From contig JACKNO010000001.1 in the NCBI GenBank assembly GCA_024234815.1, positions 1,302,001-1,366,000 of the forward strand: 64,000 bases of DNA, in the 5' to 3' direction. A program made the translations under genes and the position numbers. The notes below the pieces were generated by a model. It saw only the letters and a list, made by a program, of their open reading frames with translations, was not told the DNA's origin and did not search any database. Numbering within the stretch: position 1 is the first letter of the stretch; each line of letters opens with the position of its first letter. This DNA comes from Pseudomonadales bacterium (GTDB lineage Bacteria > Pseudomonadota > Gammaproteobacteria > Pseudomonadales > Halieaceae). Shown piece by piece: positions 1 to 8,403 of this stretch.

Positions 1-830
1 CGGGCGTCGAGGATGGCGACCTGCTCCGCTGGGGTCAGGGGGCCACCGGAGCCACTGCCGGGAGTGCCACCGGGAATCCCGCCGGGCAGTCCGGGGTAAC
101 CACCGCCGTAGGAATCGCCGCCTGAAGCTCCGCCAGAAGGTCCGCCGGCGCCGCTGGCCTCACCACTCTCGGTGCCTTGCGCCGCGCTGGTTCCAGCCTG
201 TCCGCCCTCACCCTGGGCTCCGGCAGACTCCCCCATGGCATCTTCCATGCCGGCCATGACATCCTCGAAGCTGGGCTCGTCCAGCAGGTCCGGGAGTGCG
301 TCTCCCGAGGCTCCCCCTGACTCGCCAAAACCGGGTTCGGCACCAGCGGGGTCGCCGCCATCCTCGCCGCCCGCGGTCTGTTCGCCGCTGGCGCCCGGCG
401 CCTCGCCTTCGGGAAACTCACCGACATCGGCGTTGCCCTGGCGGCCGCCGTCCTGGCCCTGGGACGCGGAATCTCCGCTGGCGCTGGCACTTTCGGCGCT
501 TTCAGTACTTTCAGCACCCGCGGCACTTGCAGATTCCGCTCCGCTGCTGCCCGCATCCGCGGCGCTGGAGGGGCTGCTCTGGGCCGAGCTGTCTCCGGGC
601 GAACTGCCCGAGGAACTGCTCGGCGAGCTGCTTGAGGAGCTACTTGAAGAGCTGCTGGATGAGCTGCTACTACTGCTTGGGGGCGGTGGCGGTGGCGTCG
701 AACTCGGCGTGGAGGGTGTCTGGGGCGCGGTGGGCGTACTGGCGCTGGGGCAGCCCGCCAGCAGCAGGCAGGCGGTGACCACACCCGCGAGGCGCAGCGC
801 CGAATAGCCCGAATTAAGGTTTGATATCAT
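1..830 (-). CDS. Ser-rich, Gly-rich lipoprotein, C-terminus beyond window
   Basis: The frame is open from an ATG at 830 to the left edge (276 codons, no stop), so the gene continues outside the window. The N-terminus has a charged/hydrophobic signal ending in the lipobox LLLAGC (Cys27), so it should be a lipid-anchored envelope protein. A Thr/Pro stretch with six prolines follows, then 18 consecutive serines encoded by mixed AGC/AGT/TCN codons. After that come about 200 residues rich in Gly, Ser, Ala, Glu and Asp, and a Gly/Pro-rich segment near the edge. Poly-Ser linkers are common in secreted proteins of Cellvibrionales. The ATG overlaps the last 17 bases of the upstream same-strand gene, implying co-transcription. 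No enzymatic domain is visible in the part present, so function is unknown. The + strand and out-of-frame readings here are shadows. Confidence 0.8.
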   Translation of the reverse strand, partial: MISNLNSGYSALRLAGVVTACLLLAGCPSASTPTAPQTPSTPSSTPPPPPPSSSSSSSSSSSSSSSSSSPSSSSGSSPGDSSAQSSPSSAADAGSSGAESASAAGAESTESAESASASGDSASQGQDGGRQGNADVGEFPEGEAPGASGEQTAGGEDGGDPAGAEPGFGESGGASGDALPDLLDEPSFEDVMAGMEDAMGESAGAQGEGGQAGTSAAQGTESGEASGAGGPSGGASGGDSYGGGYPGLPGGIPGGTPGSGSGGPLTPAEQVAILDA

Positions 831-2040
831 ATGCCCTGACCAGTTTATCAGTCCCCACCGGTATTCCTGCTTCCAGGCGGGGGCGAAAATGTGTATTGCG
901 CAGCGTTCTCATAAGGCGCTGAGCCGCGCTGTCCAAGTCCTCGTTGGAATCCAGCCGCTCGAGGTCAACGACTTCGCCCCGGCTGTCCACCCCGAATTCT
1001 AACAGTATATTGCCCTCCTCCGCGCTCACTGTCGGCGGCAGTGTTCGCAGGCCTTTCAGGTCCGGGAGGGGGACTGGTTCCCCAAACAGCCGCTGCTCCT
1101 GCTCTTGGGCATCGGGACGTTCCGCAAGTTCCGTCAGGGCGAGCTGATAGATCTCCATGGCCTCATCGAACTTGCCCCCCCACAGGGCCCAGTCTCCCAC
1201 CGCCGTCAGGGCGTCTATTGCCTGCTCGCTGTCCTGTCCGTGCTCATTGAACTGTATCTTGTATATAGCCAGGGCAACCCCTTTACCCAGCTCATAGTTT
1301 TCCGAGCGATAGCTGTAAAAGCGATTGGCTTTTGCGTTCATCATGGTGGTGTTGAAACTGCCGCCGGGCAGCTCGTTTTCGACCCGGTATTCGCTGATCA
1401 GGTACTGGGTGCGAAACAGGCCGTAGAGCGGCGGCAGCAACAGTGGTGAGGTGTCGCCGTGAACCGCCTCGATATCGGTCCAGGCCAGCCGGTAGAGGTC
1501 CCACATGTTCACCAGGCGGTCGGCTCCCTGGGAGCCCAGATTCAGCTGATAGGCGTTGAATTGCCAATTGGCCTGCTTGATCAGGGCCGCGGCGCGGTCG
1601 TCGCCGCCCTCCAGGCCGCGCAACTGCACCCGGTACATGTAGCCCTGCAGTTCGTCCACCCTGGCGTACTCGCCCAGGGCGATGGAACTCTTGATCTCAC
1701 CTTCCAGCAGCGGCACCTGCTCGGCACAGTACAGCCCGTGGTTGATGCGGGCCAGGTGAACGCCCCGCTTGAATACCTCTATCGCCTCGCCGTGGCGGTC
1801 CTGCTGCTGCAATGCCAGTCCCAGGCTGAGCATCTGCTCCGGCAGGTCCGCGGAGTAGGCGCCGTCACGCGACTCGATGCGGCTGATTTCGTCGAGCAGG
1901 GATTTTTCCGTGGAGCGGTCTCCGAAGCCGGGAATTCCGCCGGTCAGGTCGAATTCCTCTGCCGACAGGGCCTGCCCGCTGGTAAGGACCAGGGCCAGCA
2001 GCAGGTGTCGCAAAATTCCCTCAGGCGTGAAGGGGCTCAT
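814..2040 (-). CDS. Exported TPR-like protein with TonB-C-like C-terminal domain
   Basis: This is a 408-residue protein starting at ATG 2040, just after a purine-rich stretch (GAGAAACGAG). A typical Sec signal peptide (residues 1-26, ending SGQALSA) predicts a periplasmic or membrane-associated location. The middle contains helical repeats resembling TPRs, for example near residues 45-95 and again near 275-310 (WALWGGKFDEAMEIYQLAL). The last ~75 residues (LEFGVDSRGEVVDLERLD, then DSAAQRLMRTLRNTHFRP) resemble the TonB C-terminal fold, where a strand is followed by a helix and an RFRP-like strand. No N-terminal TonB anchor or Pro-rich spacer is present, so it is not a classical energy transducer. 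It sits upstream of and overlaps the Ser-rich lipoprotein gene, so the two probably act together at the envelope. Function is otherwise unknown. Confidence 0.75.
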   Translation of the reverse strand: MSPFTPEGILRHLLLALVLTSGQALSAEEFDLTGGIPGFGDRSTEKSLLDEISRIESRDGAYSADLPEQMLSLGLALQQQDRHGEAIEVFKRGVHLARINHGLYCAEQVPLLEGEIKSSIALGEYARVDELQGYMYRVQLRGLEGGDDRAAALIKQANWQFNAYQLNLGSQGADRLVNMWDLYRLAWTDIEAVHGDTSPLLLPPLYGLFRTQYLISEYRVENELPGGSFNTTMMNAKANRFYSYRSENYELGKGVALAIYKIQFNEHGQDSEQAIDALTAVGDWALWGGKFDEAMEIYQLALTELAERPDAQEQEQRLFGEPVPLPDLKGLRTLPPTVSAEEGNILLEFGVDSRGEVVDLERLDSNEDLDSAAQRLMRTLRNTHFRPRLEAGIPVGTDKLVRAYDIKP

Positions 2041-2200
2041 CTCGTTTCTCGTTGCTGCGATGCATAAGGGCCTCTGTCTGAAACGCGGCCCAGGGGGCCA
2101 AGTATATACATTAGCGCCGGCGGCAGACAGAATACGCGGTCGTGCGGGGCCGTTCCAGCGCCCTGTATTGTCGTCTGATACGCAACCCGGGGGAAAAGGA

Positions 2201-2998
2201 ATGAGCCAATTCGCGCTGGACACGGCGGTGGTGCAGATAGAGGACAATCTGTGGCGTGGCGAGTTGCACGAGGGCTGGCGTATCGGCGCCGTGCCCAACG
2301 GTGGTTATGTGCTGGCGGTGGCGGGCCGGGTGCTGTCGCAGGCCCTGGGACACCCCGATCCATTGTCGGTCAATGCGTTTTACCTGGCACCCACGGTGCT
2401 GGGCCCGATCGATTGCCGGGTCGAAGTGCTGCGCGCCGGGCGCAGTATCTCGCACGCCAGTCTGCAAATGTTTCAGCAGGGGGAGCTGAAGGTGCAGGTC
2501 ACCGCGGCGTACACCGAACTTTCAGCGCTGGCGGGGGAGTCGTGGTCGGCCAAGCCGCCGCCAGTGTATCCGCCGTGGGATGACTGTACGCCGAGCGGGC
2601 AGGACAATGTCGAATTTTTCCGGGAGCGGGTGGAGATTCGCCTGGTCAGCGGGGCCGAGGTTTTCAGTCGGCGCGAGCCCAACGGCAGCGGTGAGTTCAA
2701 TGGCTGGATCAGGCACCGGGACTGTGCCACGCCGGACCCGATCTCCCTGCTGATGTTTGCCGATGCCTTTGCGCCACCCGCCTTTACCATCTTTGGCCCG
2801 CTGCACTGGATACCTACCGTGGAGCTTACCGTTCAGGTGCGGGCGTGTCCTGCTCCCGGCCCGCTGCAGGGCCGTTTTTATTCGCGCCATCTCACCCGGG
2901 GTGTTATCGAGGAAGATGGTGAATTCTGGGACAGCGCGGGCGATCTCGTGGCCATCAGCCGGCAGACGGCGAAATTGCGCCTGCCCGCTGCCAGGTAA
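2201..2998 (+). CDS. Acyl-CoA thioesterase-like (double hotdog) protein
   Basis: A 265-residue cytosolic protein starting at ATG 2201 behind GGGGGAAAAGGA. The N-terminal half carries the TesB-like hotdog pattern, a WRGELHEGWRIGAVPNGGY stretch followed by a strand-rich core. The C-terminal half (from about residue 165) has the second hotdog with the ISLLMFADAFAPPAF helix. This family hydrolyses acyl-CoA thioesters; the acyl-chain preference cannot be read from sequence. Its stop codon ends at 2998 and the convergent gamma-glutamyltransferase stop begins at 2999, so the two genes abut with no spacer. It is divergent from the exported TPR protein, with about 160 bp between them. The reading frame runs further upstream, but that part has no sensible start. 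Confidence 0.8.
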   Translation: MSQFALDTAVVQIEDNLWRGELHEGWRIGAVPNGGYVLAVAGRVLSQALGHPDPLSVNAFYLAPTVLGPIDCRVEVLRAGRSISHASLQMFQQGELKVQVTAAYTELSALAGESWSAKPPPVYPPWDDCTPSGQDNVEFFRERVEIRLVSGAEVFSRREPNGSGEFNGWIRHRDCATPDPISLLMFADAFAPPAFTIFGPLHWIPTVELTVQVRACPAPGPLQGRFYSRHLTRGVIEEDGEFWDSAGDLVAISRQTAKLRLPAAR

Positions 2999-4744
2999 TC
3001 AGTAGCCCGCGACCCAGCCGCCGGGCCGCCGGGTGTCGGTGGCGCCCAGTAACCAGCCGTCCTTGATCATGATGGACTCGGTGCGGCCAATGGTTTGCCC
3101 CCCCAGCACCACCTTGTGCCCCATCTGCTCCAGCAGTCTCACGGTGTCCGGGCTGATGCCATCCTCGGCCAGTATTTCATCCGGCAGCCACTGGTGGTGG
3201 ATGCGGGCGTAGATGCTGGCGGCGGCGACATTCATATCGAACGCCATGGCGTTCAGTACCGTCTGCAGCACCGTGGTGATAATCCTCGTGCCACCGGGAC
3301 TGCCGGTTGCCAGCCAGGGCGCGCCATCGCGCAGCACAATAGTGGGGCTCATGGACGACAGCGGGCGCTTGCCACCCTCTATTTTATTGTTCTCGCCCTG
3401 CACCAGCCCAAACATATTGGGGTGGCCCGGTTTCGCGGCGAAATCGCCCATCTCGTTATTGAGCAGCATACCGGTGCCCGGCACCACGATGGCGGAGCCG
3501 AAACTGGCGTTGAGGGTATAGGTGTTGCTCACCATGTTGCCCTTTGCATCCGCTATCGAGTAGTGGGTGGTGTCCTTGCTTTCCGGGTGCAGCGCCTGCC
3601 CCGGCGCTATAGTCGAGGATGGCGTGGCCTTGTGGGGATTGATGAGCTTGCGCTGCCGCGCCGAGTAGGCCTTGTCAATCAGCTGGGCGACGGGCACGTC
3701 GACAAAATCCGGGTCGGCCAGGTATTCGCTGCGGTCCGCATATGCCAGTTTCATGCTCTCTGTGAGCATGTGCAGGTAGGCGGCGCTGTTATGCCCCATT
3801 TCCTTGAGATCATCCTGCTCCAGGATGTTGAGAATCTGCAGAATATGGACGCCGCCGGAAGAAGGGGGCGGCGCGGACAGGACTTCGAATTCCCTGAAAC
3901 TGCCGCGTACCGGCGGGCGCTCGATCGCTCGGTAGTCAGCGAGGTCGCGGGCCGTGATCAGGCCGTTGCCGGCCTCCATTGCGGCGACAATCCGCTGCGC
4001 GATTTCTCCCTGGTAGAACGCGGCGGCGCCCTTGTCGGAGATTTGGCGCAGGGTCCATGCCAGGTCCGGCTGGCGCCAGATCTCACCGATCTCGTAGGGA
4101 CTGCCGTCGGCTTTGAAGAAAACGCGCAGTGCGGCGGGGTCATCCCGCAGGCGCTTGCCACGTGATGCGACTTCGTAGTTGAGTGCGAAAGATACCGGTA
4201 TGCCTTCTTCCGCCAGGGCAATGGCGGGTGCCAGCACCTGCTGCCGGCTCATGGTGCCATAGGTTTCCAGCGCATGAAGCATGCCCGCCACCGTGCCGGG
4301 AACTCCTGAGGCCTGCAGGCTGAAATACTCGCGCATCAGGTCTTCCTTGCCATCTTCGAGCAGGAACATGTCGCGGCTGGCCGCGGCTGGAGCGGTCTCG
4401 CGGTAGTCGATGAAGACCTGTCGATTGCCCTCCGCGAGGTGGATCAGCATGAAACCGCCGCCGCCGAGGTTGCCCGCCCGGGGGTAGGTGACGGCGAGGG
4501 CGAACCCGGTGGCCACGGCGGCGTCCACCACGTTGCCGCCCTGGCGCATGATGCTGGTGCCTATTTCCGCCGCCAGTTGCTCCGGCCCCACCACCATGCC
4601 GTTGCGCGCCACGGTGGGCAGGAAGCGTTCATTGAAATCGATAATGAGCGGTTCATCCGCAGTCGTGTCCCGTGTCCAGCCGGTGCTGGCCGTCAGCAGG
4701 CACAGGGTGAGTAGGGTGATGATAGGTTGTTGCAAGCGCTTCAT
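2999..4744 (-). CDS. ggt: Gamma-glutamyltransferase
   Basis: This 581-residue precursor would hydrolyse or transfer the gamma-glutamyl group of glutathione in the periplasm. A signal peptide covers residues ~1-24. The family core motifs are present: GNLGGGGFML near residue 91, the nucleophile region TTHYSI at 392-397, and the GGKRPLSSMSPTIV oxyanion/loop motif in the small subunit. In this family the protein self-cleaves just before the first Thr of TTHYS, giving a large and a small subunit with Thr392 as nucleophile. ATG 4744 is chosen because it starts the signal peptide; the upstream extension in frame is not homologous. It is transcribed alone and is convergent with the thioesterase gene with no intergenic spacer. 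Confidence 0.95.
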   Translation of the reverse strand: MKRLQQPIITLLTLCLLTASTGWTRDTTADEPLIIDFNERFLPTVARNGMVVGPEQLAAEIGTSIMRQGGNVVDAAVATGFALAVTYPRAGNLGGGGFMLIHLAEGNRQVFIDYRETAPAAASRDMFLLEDGKEDLMREYFSLQASGVPGTVAGMLHALETYGTMSRQQVLAPAIALAEEGIPVSFALNYEVASRGKRLRDDPAALRVFFKADGSPYEIGEIWRQPDLAWTLRQISDKGAAAFYQGEIAQRIVAAMEAGNGLITARDLADYRAIERPPVRGSFREFEVLSAPPPSSGGVHILQILNILEQDDLKEMGHNSAAYLHMLTESMKLAYADRSEYLADPDFVDVPVAQLIDKAYSARQRKLINPHKATPSSTIAPGQALHPESKDTTHYSIADAKGNMVSNTYTLNASFGSAIVVPGTGMLLNNEMGDFAAKPGHPNMFGLVQGENNKIEGGKRPLSSMSPTIVLRDGAPWLATGSPGGTRIITTVLQTVLNAMAFDMNVAAASIYARIHHQWLPDEILAEDGISPDTVRLLEQMGHKVVLGGQTIGRTESIMIKDGWLLGATDTRRPGGWVAGY

Positions 4745-4902
4745 TGTGATGTCTGTCCTGGTCAGGGTGATTTGGGACTTTAACTGTTTTGGCTGGCGCA
4801 GCATACTCAGTGCGGGATTTCTCTTGTGCCTGGCGGGCAGGCGAGGTGCCGTGGGTGGAATGATTTGAGCGCGTGAGTGCTACAAAGGCAGGTTATTTTT
4901 CG

Positions 4903-5202
4903 ATGAATTCGCTAATGAAAGAACTGGAACTGCGCTGGACAGCGATGTTTACCGCGCTGGCCGCAGGCGACGACCTGCCGCCGACGCGGCGGCTGCGTAC
5001 AGAGGGCCTGATGGAAGCCGTCGTGCTGGTAGATGCCGCAAGCGCACAGGAGGTCGACGAGGCGATGGATGGCTGTTACCTGCAGGCTTTCGGGAAGACC
5101 ATTGCCGGGGATTTCGGCGAGGACTGGCGCGCCTTTTATCCGTTTCCACAGATTCCGGCGATGGGTAGGCGAGCGCCGGTGTATCCCAGCACCCGCGATT
5201 GA
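4903..5202 (+). CDS. Small hypothetical protein
   Basis: A 99-residue soluble acidic protein, with no signal peptide or membrane segment and no motif I recognise. ATG 4903 (MNSLMKELELRW) follows a GGCAGG stretch; a GTG at 4873 would add ten residues and cannot be excluded. The composition is that of a real protein: amphipathic helices (ELELRWTAMFTALAAG, EAVVLVDAASAQEVDEAM) and an aromatic C-terminus (DWRAFYPFPQIP). It lies just upstream of the DUF4136 lipoprotein gene, whose predicted promoter overlaps its end. Function is unknown. Confidence 0.6.
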   Translation: MNSLMKELELRWTAMFTALAAGDDLPPTRRLRTEGLMEAVVLVDAASAQEVDEAMDGCYLQAFGKTIAGDFGEDWRAFYPFPQIPAMGRRAPVYPSTRD

Positions 5203-5203
5203 C

Positions 5204-5209
5204 TATAAT
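5204..5209 (+). promoter_or_regulatory. Candidate -10 box (TATAAT) for the DUF4136 lipoprotein gene
   Basis: A perfect TATAAT lies 27 bp before the ATG at 5237, which would place transcription start near 5216 and leave a short leader with the AGGGGAC ribosome-binding site. No good -35 hexamer is visible at 16-18 bp spacing, so the call rests on the -10 box and its position. Confidence 0.35.
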
Positions 5210-5236
5210 GCGGCTCCGACCACAGGGGACCTGATC

Positions 5237-5773
5237 ATGAAAATGTACGTGTTGCGAACTATTGCCCTGCTACTGTTGATGCCTCTGGTCAGCGCTTGCG
5301 GGAGTACCCCGGCGACGCCGACGACCACCATGACCTACGACAAACAGTTTAATTTCACTCGCATACACAAGGTGTTTATTGAGCCTTCCAGTCGCACTGA
5401 CGCGGCCACTATCCAGATAAGCGACGCACAGATCAGGCGAATTGACAGCGCGCTGGGCGATGAACTCACGCGCAAGGGCTTTGAGGTGGTGTCCACGAGC
5501 AGGCAGGCAGATCTTTTGCTCAACTGGTACCTGGTGACCAAGGATCCTGTTGCAGAAAGCGGCGATTGTGATGGCTGCGACATGTCGGTGGACGGTGGAA
5601 CCCGCTACTCAAAAGGCACCCTGATTGTCGATATGGTCGACCCCATGCGCAACCAGGCGGTGTGGCGGTCGGTGTTGAAAACCGAACTCACCGCGGACCC
5701 GGGATCGACTAAAGCCGACCAGGCCCGGTTGGCGGCGGCGGCGGCCATCTTTGCCCAGTTTCCCCCGCGGTAG
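5237..5773 (+). CDS. DUF4136-type lipoprotein
   Basis: A 178-residue lipoprotein. Residues 1-20 form a signal ending in the lipobox LVSAC (Cys21), followed by a short Thr/Pro linker. The rest matches the DUF4136 pattern: a YDKQFNFTRIHKVFIEP strand, a helix with the IDSALGDELTRKGF motif, the ADLLLNWYLVTKD strand, a GTLIVDMVD strand with NQAVWRS, and a C-terminal helix ending IFAQFPPR. The family is envelope-located with no established biochemical role. ATG 5237 is preferred because AGGGGAC lies seven bases upstream. A Cys-rich loop (DCDGCD) around residues 114-119 is a local oddity. Confidence 0.85.
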   Translation: MKMYVLRTIALLLLMPLVSACGSTPATPTTTMTYDKQFNFTRIHKVFIEPSSRTDAATIQISDAQIRRIDSALGDELTRKGFEVVSTSRQADLLLNWYLVTKDPVAESGDCDGCDMSVDGGTRYSKGTLIVDMVDPMRNQAVWRSVLKTELTADPGSTKADQARLAAAAAIFAQFPPR

Positions 5774-5808
5774 AGGGGGCCTGATCCAGTGGCGCGGAGG
5801 CCTGGATT

Positions 5809-6453
5809 GTGACATCGCAGTATGAGGCGTATCGGCGCGAGTACGTTGCCGGCGGATTGACCAGGGACATGCTGGACGCCTGTCCCATTCGCCAGTTCGA
5901 GAGCTGGTTGGAGCAGGCGGTGCGGGCCGGGTTGAAAGATCCCACCGCCATGGCGCTGGCCACGGTGGGTGAGGATGGCATGCCCTGGCAGCGCATCGTG
6001 CTGCTGAAAGGCCTGTCTCATGGTGGTTTTGTGTTTTACACCAACTACGGCAGTGCCAAGGCGGCCGCCATTGCCCGCAACCCGCGGGTGTCACTTTTAT
6101 TTCCCTGGAATGAACTGGACCGGCAGATCATCATCTGTGGCCGGGCTGAAAAGATGTCGGTGGCCGAGTCCGCCAGTTATTTCATTACGCGCCCGCGGGA
6201 GAGCCAGATTGCCGCCTGGGCCTCGCGCCAGAGTCGCCCCGTGTCAGCCCGCGCCCTGCTCGAAAAACAGGTGCGGGTGTTCCGCGAAAAATTCGGCAAG
6301 GGTGAAATCCCGATGCCTGACTTCTGGGGCGGATACCGGGTGATGCCGGAACAGATCGAGTTCTGGCAGGGCGGGGAGCATCGCCTGCACGACCGCTTTC
6401 GCTACCGGCGACAAGCGGACGCGAGCTGGAGTGTCGAACAATTGCAGCCGTGA
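5809..6453 (+). CDS. pdxH: Pyridoxamine 5'-phosphate oxidase
   Basis: A 214-residue FMN enzyme that oxidises pyridoxine/pyridoxamine 5'-phosphate to PLP, the last step of B6 biosynthesis and salvage. Family landmarks: the substrate/FMN strand ALATVGEDGMPWQRIVLLKG near residue 50, FYTNYGSAKA near 75, the RPRESQIAAWASRQS motif near 127, and a C-terminal WQGGEHRLHDRFRYRR segment. The length matches E. coli PdxH (218). The GTG start at 5809 follows GGAGG at the usual spacing. It stands 35 bp after the DUF4136 lipoprotein gene and 65 bp before the lipocalin-like gene, all on the same strand. Confidence 0.95.
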   Translation: MTSQYEAYRREYVAGGLTRDMLDACPIRQFESWLEQAVRAGLKDPTAMALATVGEDGMPWQRIVLLKGLSHGGFVFYTNYGSAKAAAIARNPRVSLLFPWNELDRQIIICGRAEKMSVAESASYFITRPRESQIAAWASRQSRPVSARALLEKQVRVFREKFGKGEIPMPDFWGGYRVMPEQIEFWQGGEHRLHDRFRYRRQADASWSVEQLQP

Positions 6454-6518
6454 CTATATATCCTCCGGAGTTCGGATGATCCCAACACCAGACAGGCTTA
6501 AAGGAGATACGAGACAAA

Positions 6519-6986
6519 ATGATCAGCAAGGATGACCTTATCGGGACCTGGCAACTGCAGTCCTGGACTATTGGTTACGCGGACCGCGAGGACTTCAGCT
6601 ACCCCTACGGCGAGGAGCCGGAGGGGTTGCTGATATACAGTAACGACGGCTGGATGAGCGCGGCCATAGCCCAATCCGGGCGGGCGCTATTGCCTGCAGA
6701 TGTGAGTTTTCGCAAGTTGCCGGATGCCCTCAAGGCGGGGGCTTTTTCTTCCTACTTCCACTACGCGGGGCGTTACCGGGTGCTGGATGGGGATGTCATC
6801 CACTATGTCACCCACAGTCTCAACCCGAATTTCCCCGGTTCCGAGCAGCTGCGGCACGCCGAACTGGATGGGGATACCCTGGTGCTCAGTGGCAAGGACG
6901 AGGCGGGTGATGTAAAGCGCTTCCACTCGCTGGTTTGGCATCGAGTGGAAGCGACGGACGAGGATGTGGTGATCAGCCCGCAGTAG
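6519..6986 (+). CDS. Lipocalin-like domain protein
   Basis: A 155-residue protein without a signal peptide. The opening LIGTWQLQSWTIGY (the G-x-W of the calycin fold) and the later GLLIYSNDGWMSAAI and YAGRYRVLDGDVIHYVTHS strands match the Lipocalin_5 pattern of small cytosolic beta-barrels. Related domains occur as stand-alone proteins of unknown ligand. An AAAGGAG sequence lies upstream of the ATG. It is convergent with cinA, with a 10 bp gap. Confidence 0.75.
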   Translation: MISKDDLIGTWQLQSWTIGYADREDFSYPYGEEPEGLLIYSNDGWMSAAIAQSGRALLPADVSFRKLPDALKAGAFSSYFHYAGRYRVLDGDVIHYVTHSLNPNFPGSEQLRHAELDGDTLVLSGKDEAGDVKRFHSLVWHRVEATDEDVVISPQ

Positions 6987-6996
6987 AGCCTGTATT

Positions 6997-8280
6997 TCAT
7001 GCCCGACGCTGGCTGAAGTAACGGGGCTCCGAGTCCAGGCCCAGCAGCGTGCGGCGGATCATATCGAGGCCGGCCGCTGCTACCATGGTCTGGAATAGGG
7101 TGCGCTCCACTGGCCAGCGCAGGCACAGGCTGTGTAGCGAATCACGGGAACCCCAGGCCAGCCAGACTGTGCCCACGGGCTTGTCCTCGGTGCCGCCGTC
7201 CGGGCCGGCTATGCCCGACACCGCGAGCGCGTACTGCGCTCCGGAGCGCTCCATGGCACCCAGCGCCATTTGCCTGACGACCGGCTCACTGACCGCCCCC
7301 TCCCGCTCCAGGATGTGCTCATCCACACCCAGTACCGAGTGTTTTATGGCGTTGGCGTAGGTGACAAAGCCGGCATGAAAACCGTCCGAGGAGCCGGGCA
7401 CACGGGTCAGCATGGAGGCAATCAGGCCCCCGGTGCAGGACTCGGCAGTGGTGAGTGTGGCGCGGCGCTCGCGCAACAGTTCCAGCACCCTGCCCGCCAG
7501 CGTGCTGTCCCCCTCGCCGATGATATGGTCCCCGAACAGCCGCTCGAGTTCGCGCCGGCAGTGATCCCGCGCGGGTATGGCGGCGGTGCTGTTGACGCTG
7601 AGTTTGATCTCCATCTGCGGCGCCCCGGCCCGGAAACCCAGTTCCACTTCCGCTGGCCAGTCAGCGATGCTGTCGCTGATCATCTGCTGGGCGGTGGATT
7701 CGCCCAGGCCAAAGGTTTGCAGGCGCAGGATACTGCGCTGATTGGGGCGGTCCATGCGCTGCGCCAGGTCGGCGATGATTGTGTCGAGCATCGCGGCCAG
7801 TTCCCCGGGTACGCCCGGAGTGCAGATAACCCTGCAGGCGCCTACCATCATTTCGAAACCGACCGCGCTGCCGATGGGGTTGTCGATCACAGTGGTGCCA
7901 GCCGGCAGCATGGCCTGTTTGCGGTTGGCGGCGTTCAGGGGCAGGCGCCGCCGGGCGCACCATTGTTCGAGGTGGGCCAGCGCCGTGGGGTGTTCCACGA
8001 TATCCACGCCGGTGACCCTGGCCAGCACCTCCGCCGTGAGATCGTCCACGGTCGGGCCCAGCCCACCATTGACTATCAGCAGGTCGGCATCGTCGGCCAT
8101 GGCAGCCAGTTCCGCGCCGAGCAATTCCATGTCGTCGCCGACCGTGACTTTGCGGTGCACGCTGATGGCGAGCTCGCCCAGGCGCCTGGCAATCAGGGCT
8201 GAGTTTGAATCGACCGTATCGCCGCTCATGATTTCGTTGCCGGTCAGCAACAGTTGCACTTTCAGGTCGCTCTCAGCCAT
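6997..8280 (-). CDS. cinA: CinA-type nicotinamide-nucleotide amidase with N-terminal MoaB-like domain
   Basis: A 427-residue full-length CinA. Residues ~6-170 are the MoaB/MoeA-like (COG1058) domain with the NGGLGPTVDDLTAEVL motif. The C-terminal ~160 residues are the amidase domain with TAESCTGGLIASML and FVTYANAIKHSVLGV, which in other CinA/PncC proteins converts NMN to nicotinate mononucleotide in the pyridine-nucleotide cycle. ATG 8280 is chosen because GGAGAAGGC precedes it; the open frame continues another 750 bp upstream but there runs antisense to the Nudix gene and is not coding. Many gammaproteobacteria have only the short PncC form, so the two-domain version is worth noting. Confidence 0.92.
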   Translation of the reverse strand: MAESDLKVQLLLTGNEIMSGDTVDSNSALIARRLGELAISVHRKVTVGDDMELLGAELAAMADDADLLIVNGGLGPTVDDLTAEVLARVTGVDIVEHPTALAHLEQWCARRRLPLNAANRKQAMLPAGTTVIDNPIGSAVGFEMMVGACRVICTPGVPGELAAMLDTIIADLAQRMDRPNQRSILRLQTFGLGESTAQQMISDSIADWPAEVELGFRAGAPQMEIKLSVNSTAAIPARDHCRRELERLFGDHIIGEGDSTLAGRVLELLRERRATLTTAESCTGGLIASMLTRVPGSSDGFHAGFVTYANAIKHSVLGVDEHILEREGAVSEPVVRQMALGAMERSGAQYALAVSGIAGPDGGTEDKPVGTVWLAWGSRDSLHSLCLRWPVERTLFQTMVAAAGLDMIRRTLLGLDSEPRYFSQRRA

Positions 8281-8403
8281 TGCCTTCTCCAGGTGTCCCC
8301 GGCCGGGTAGTCGCCGGGTCATTGTGGGCGCAAGCATAGCCGCAATACTCTGCCGGGGGCAAAGTGAGATAGACTCGTGGCAGGCGCCGAAGGAGATTTG
8401 CGC

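Noticed and set aside
172..807. Plus-strand and out-of-frame minus-strand open frames over the left edge
   Set aside because: They are shadows of the Ser-rich lipoprotein frame, which has the signal peptide, lipobox and no stop; the alternatives have odd Pro/Arg- or Leu/Glu-repeat compositions caused by the serine codons.
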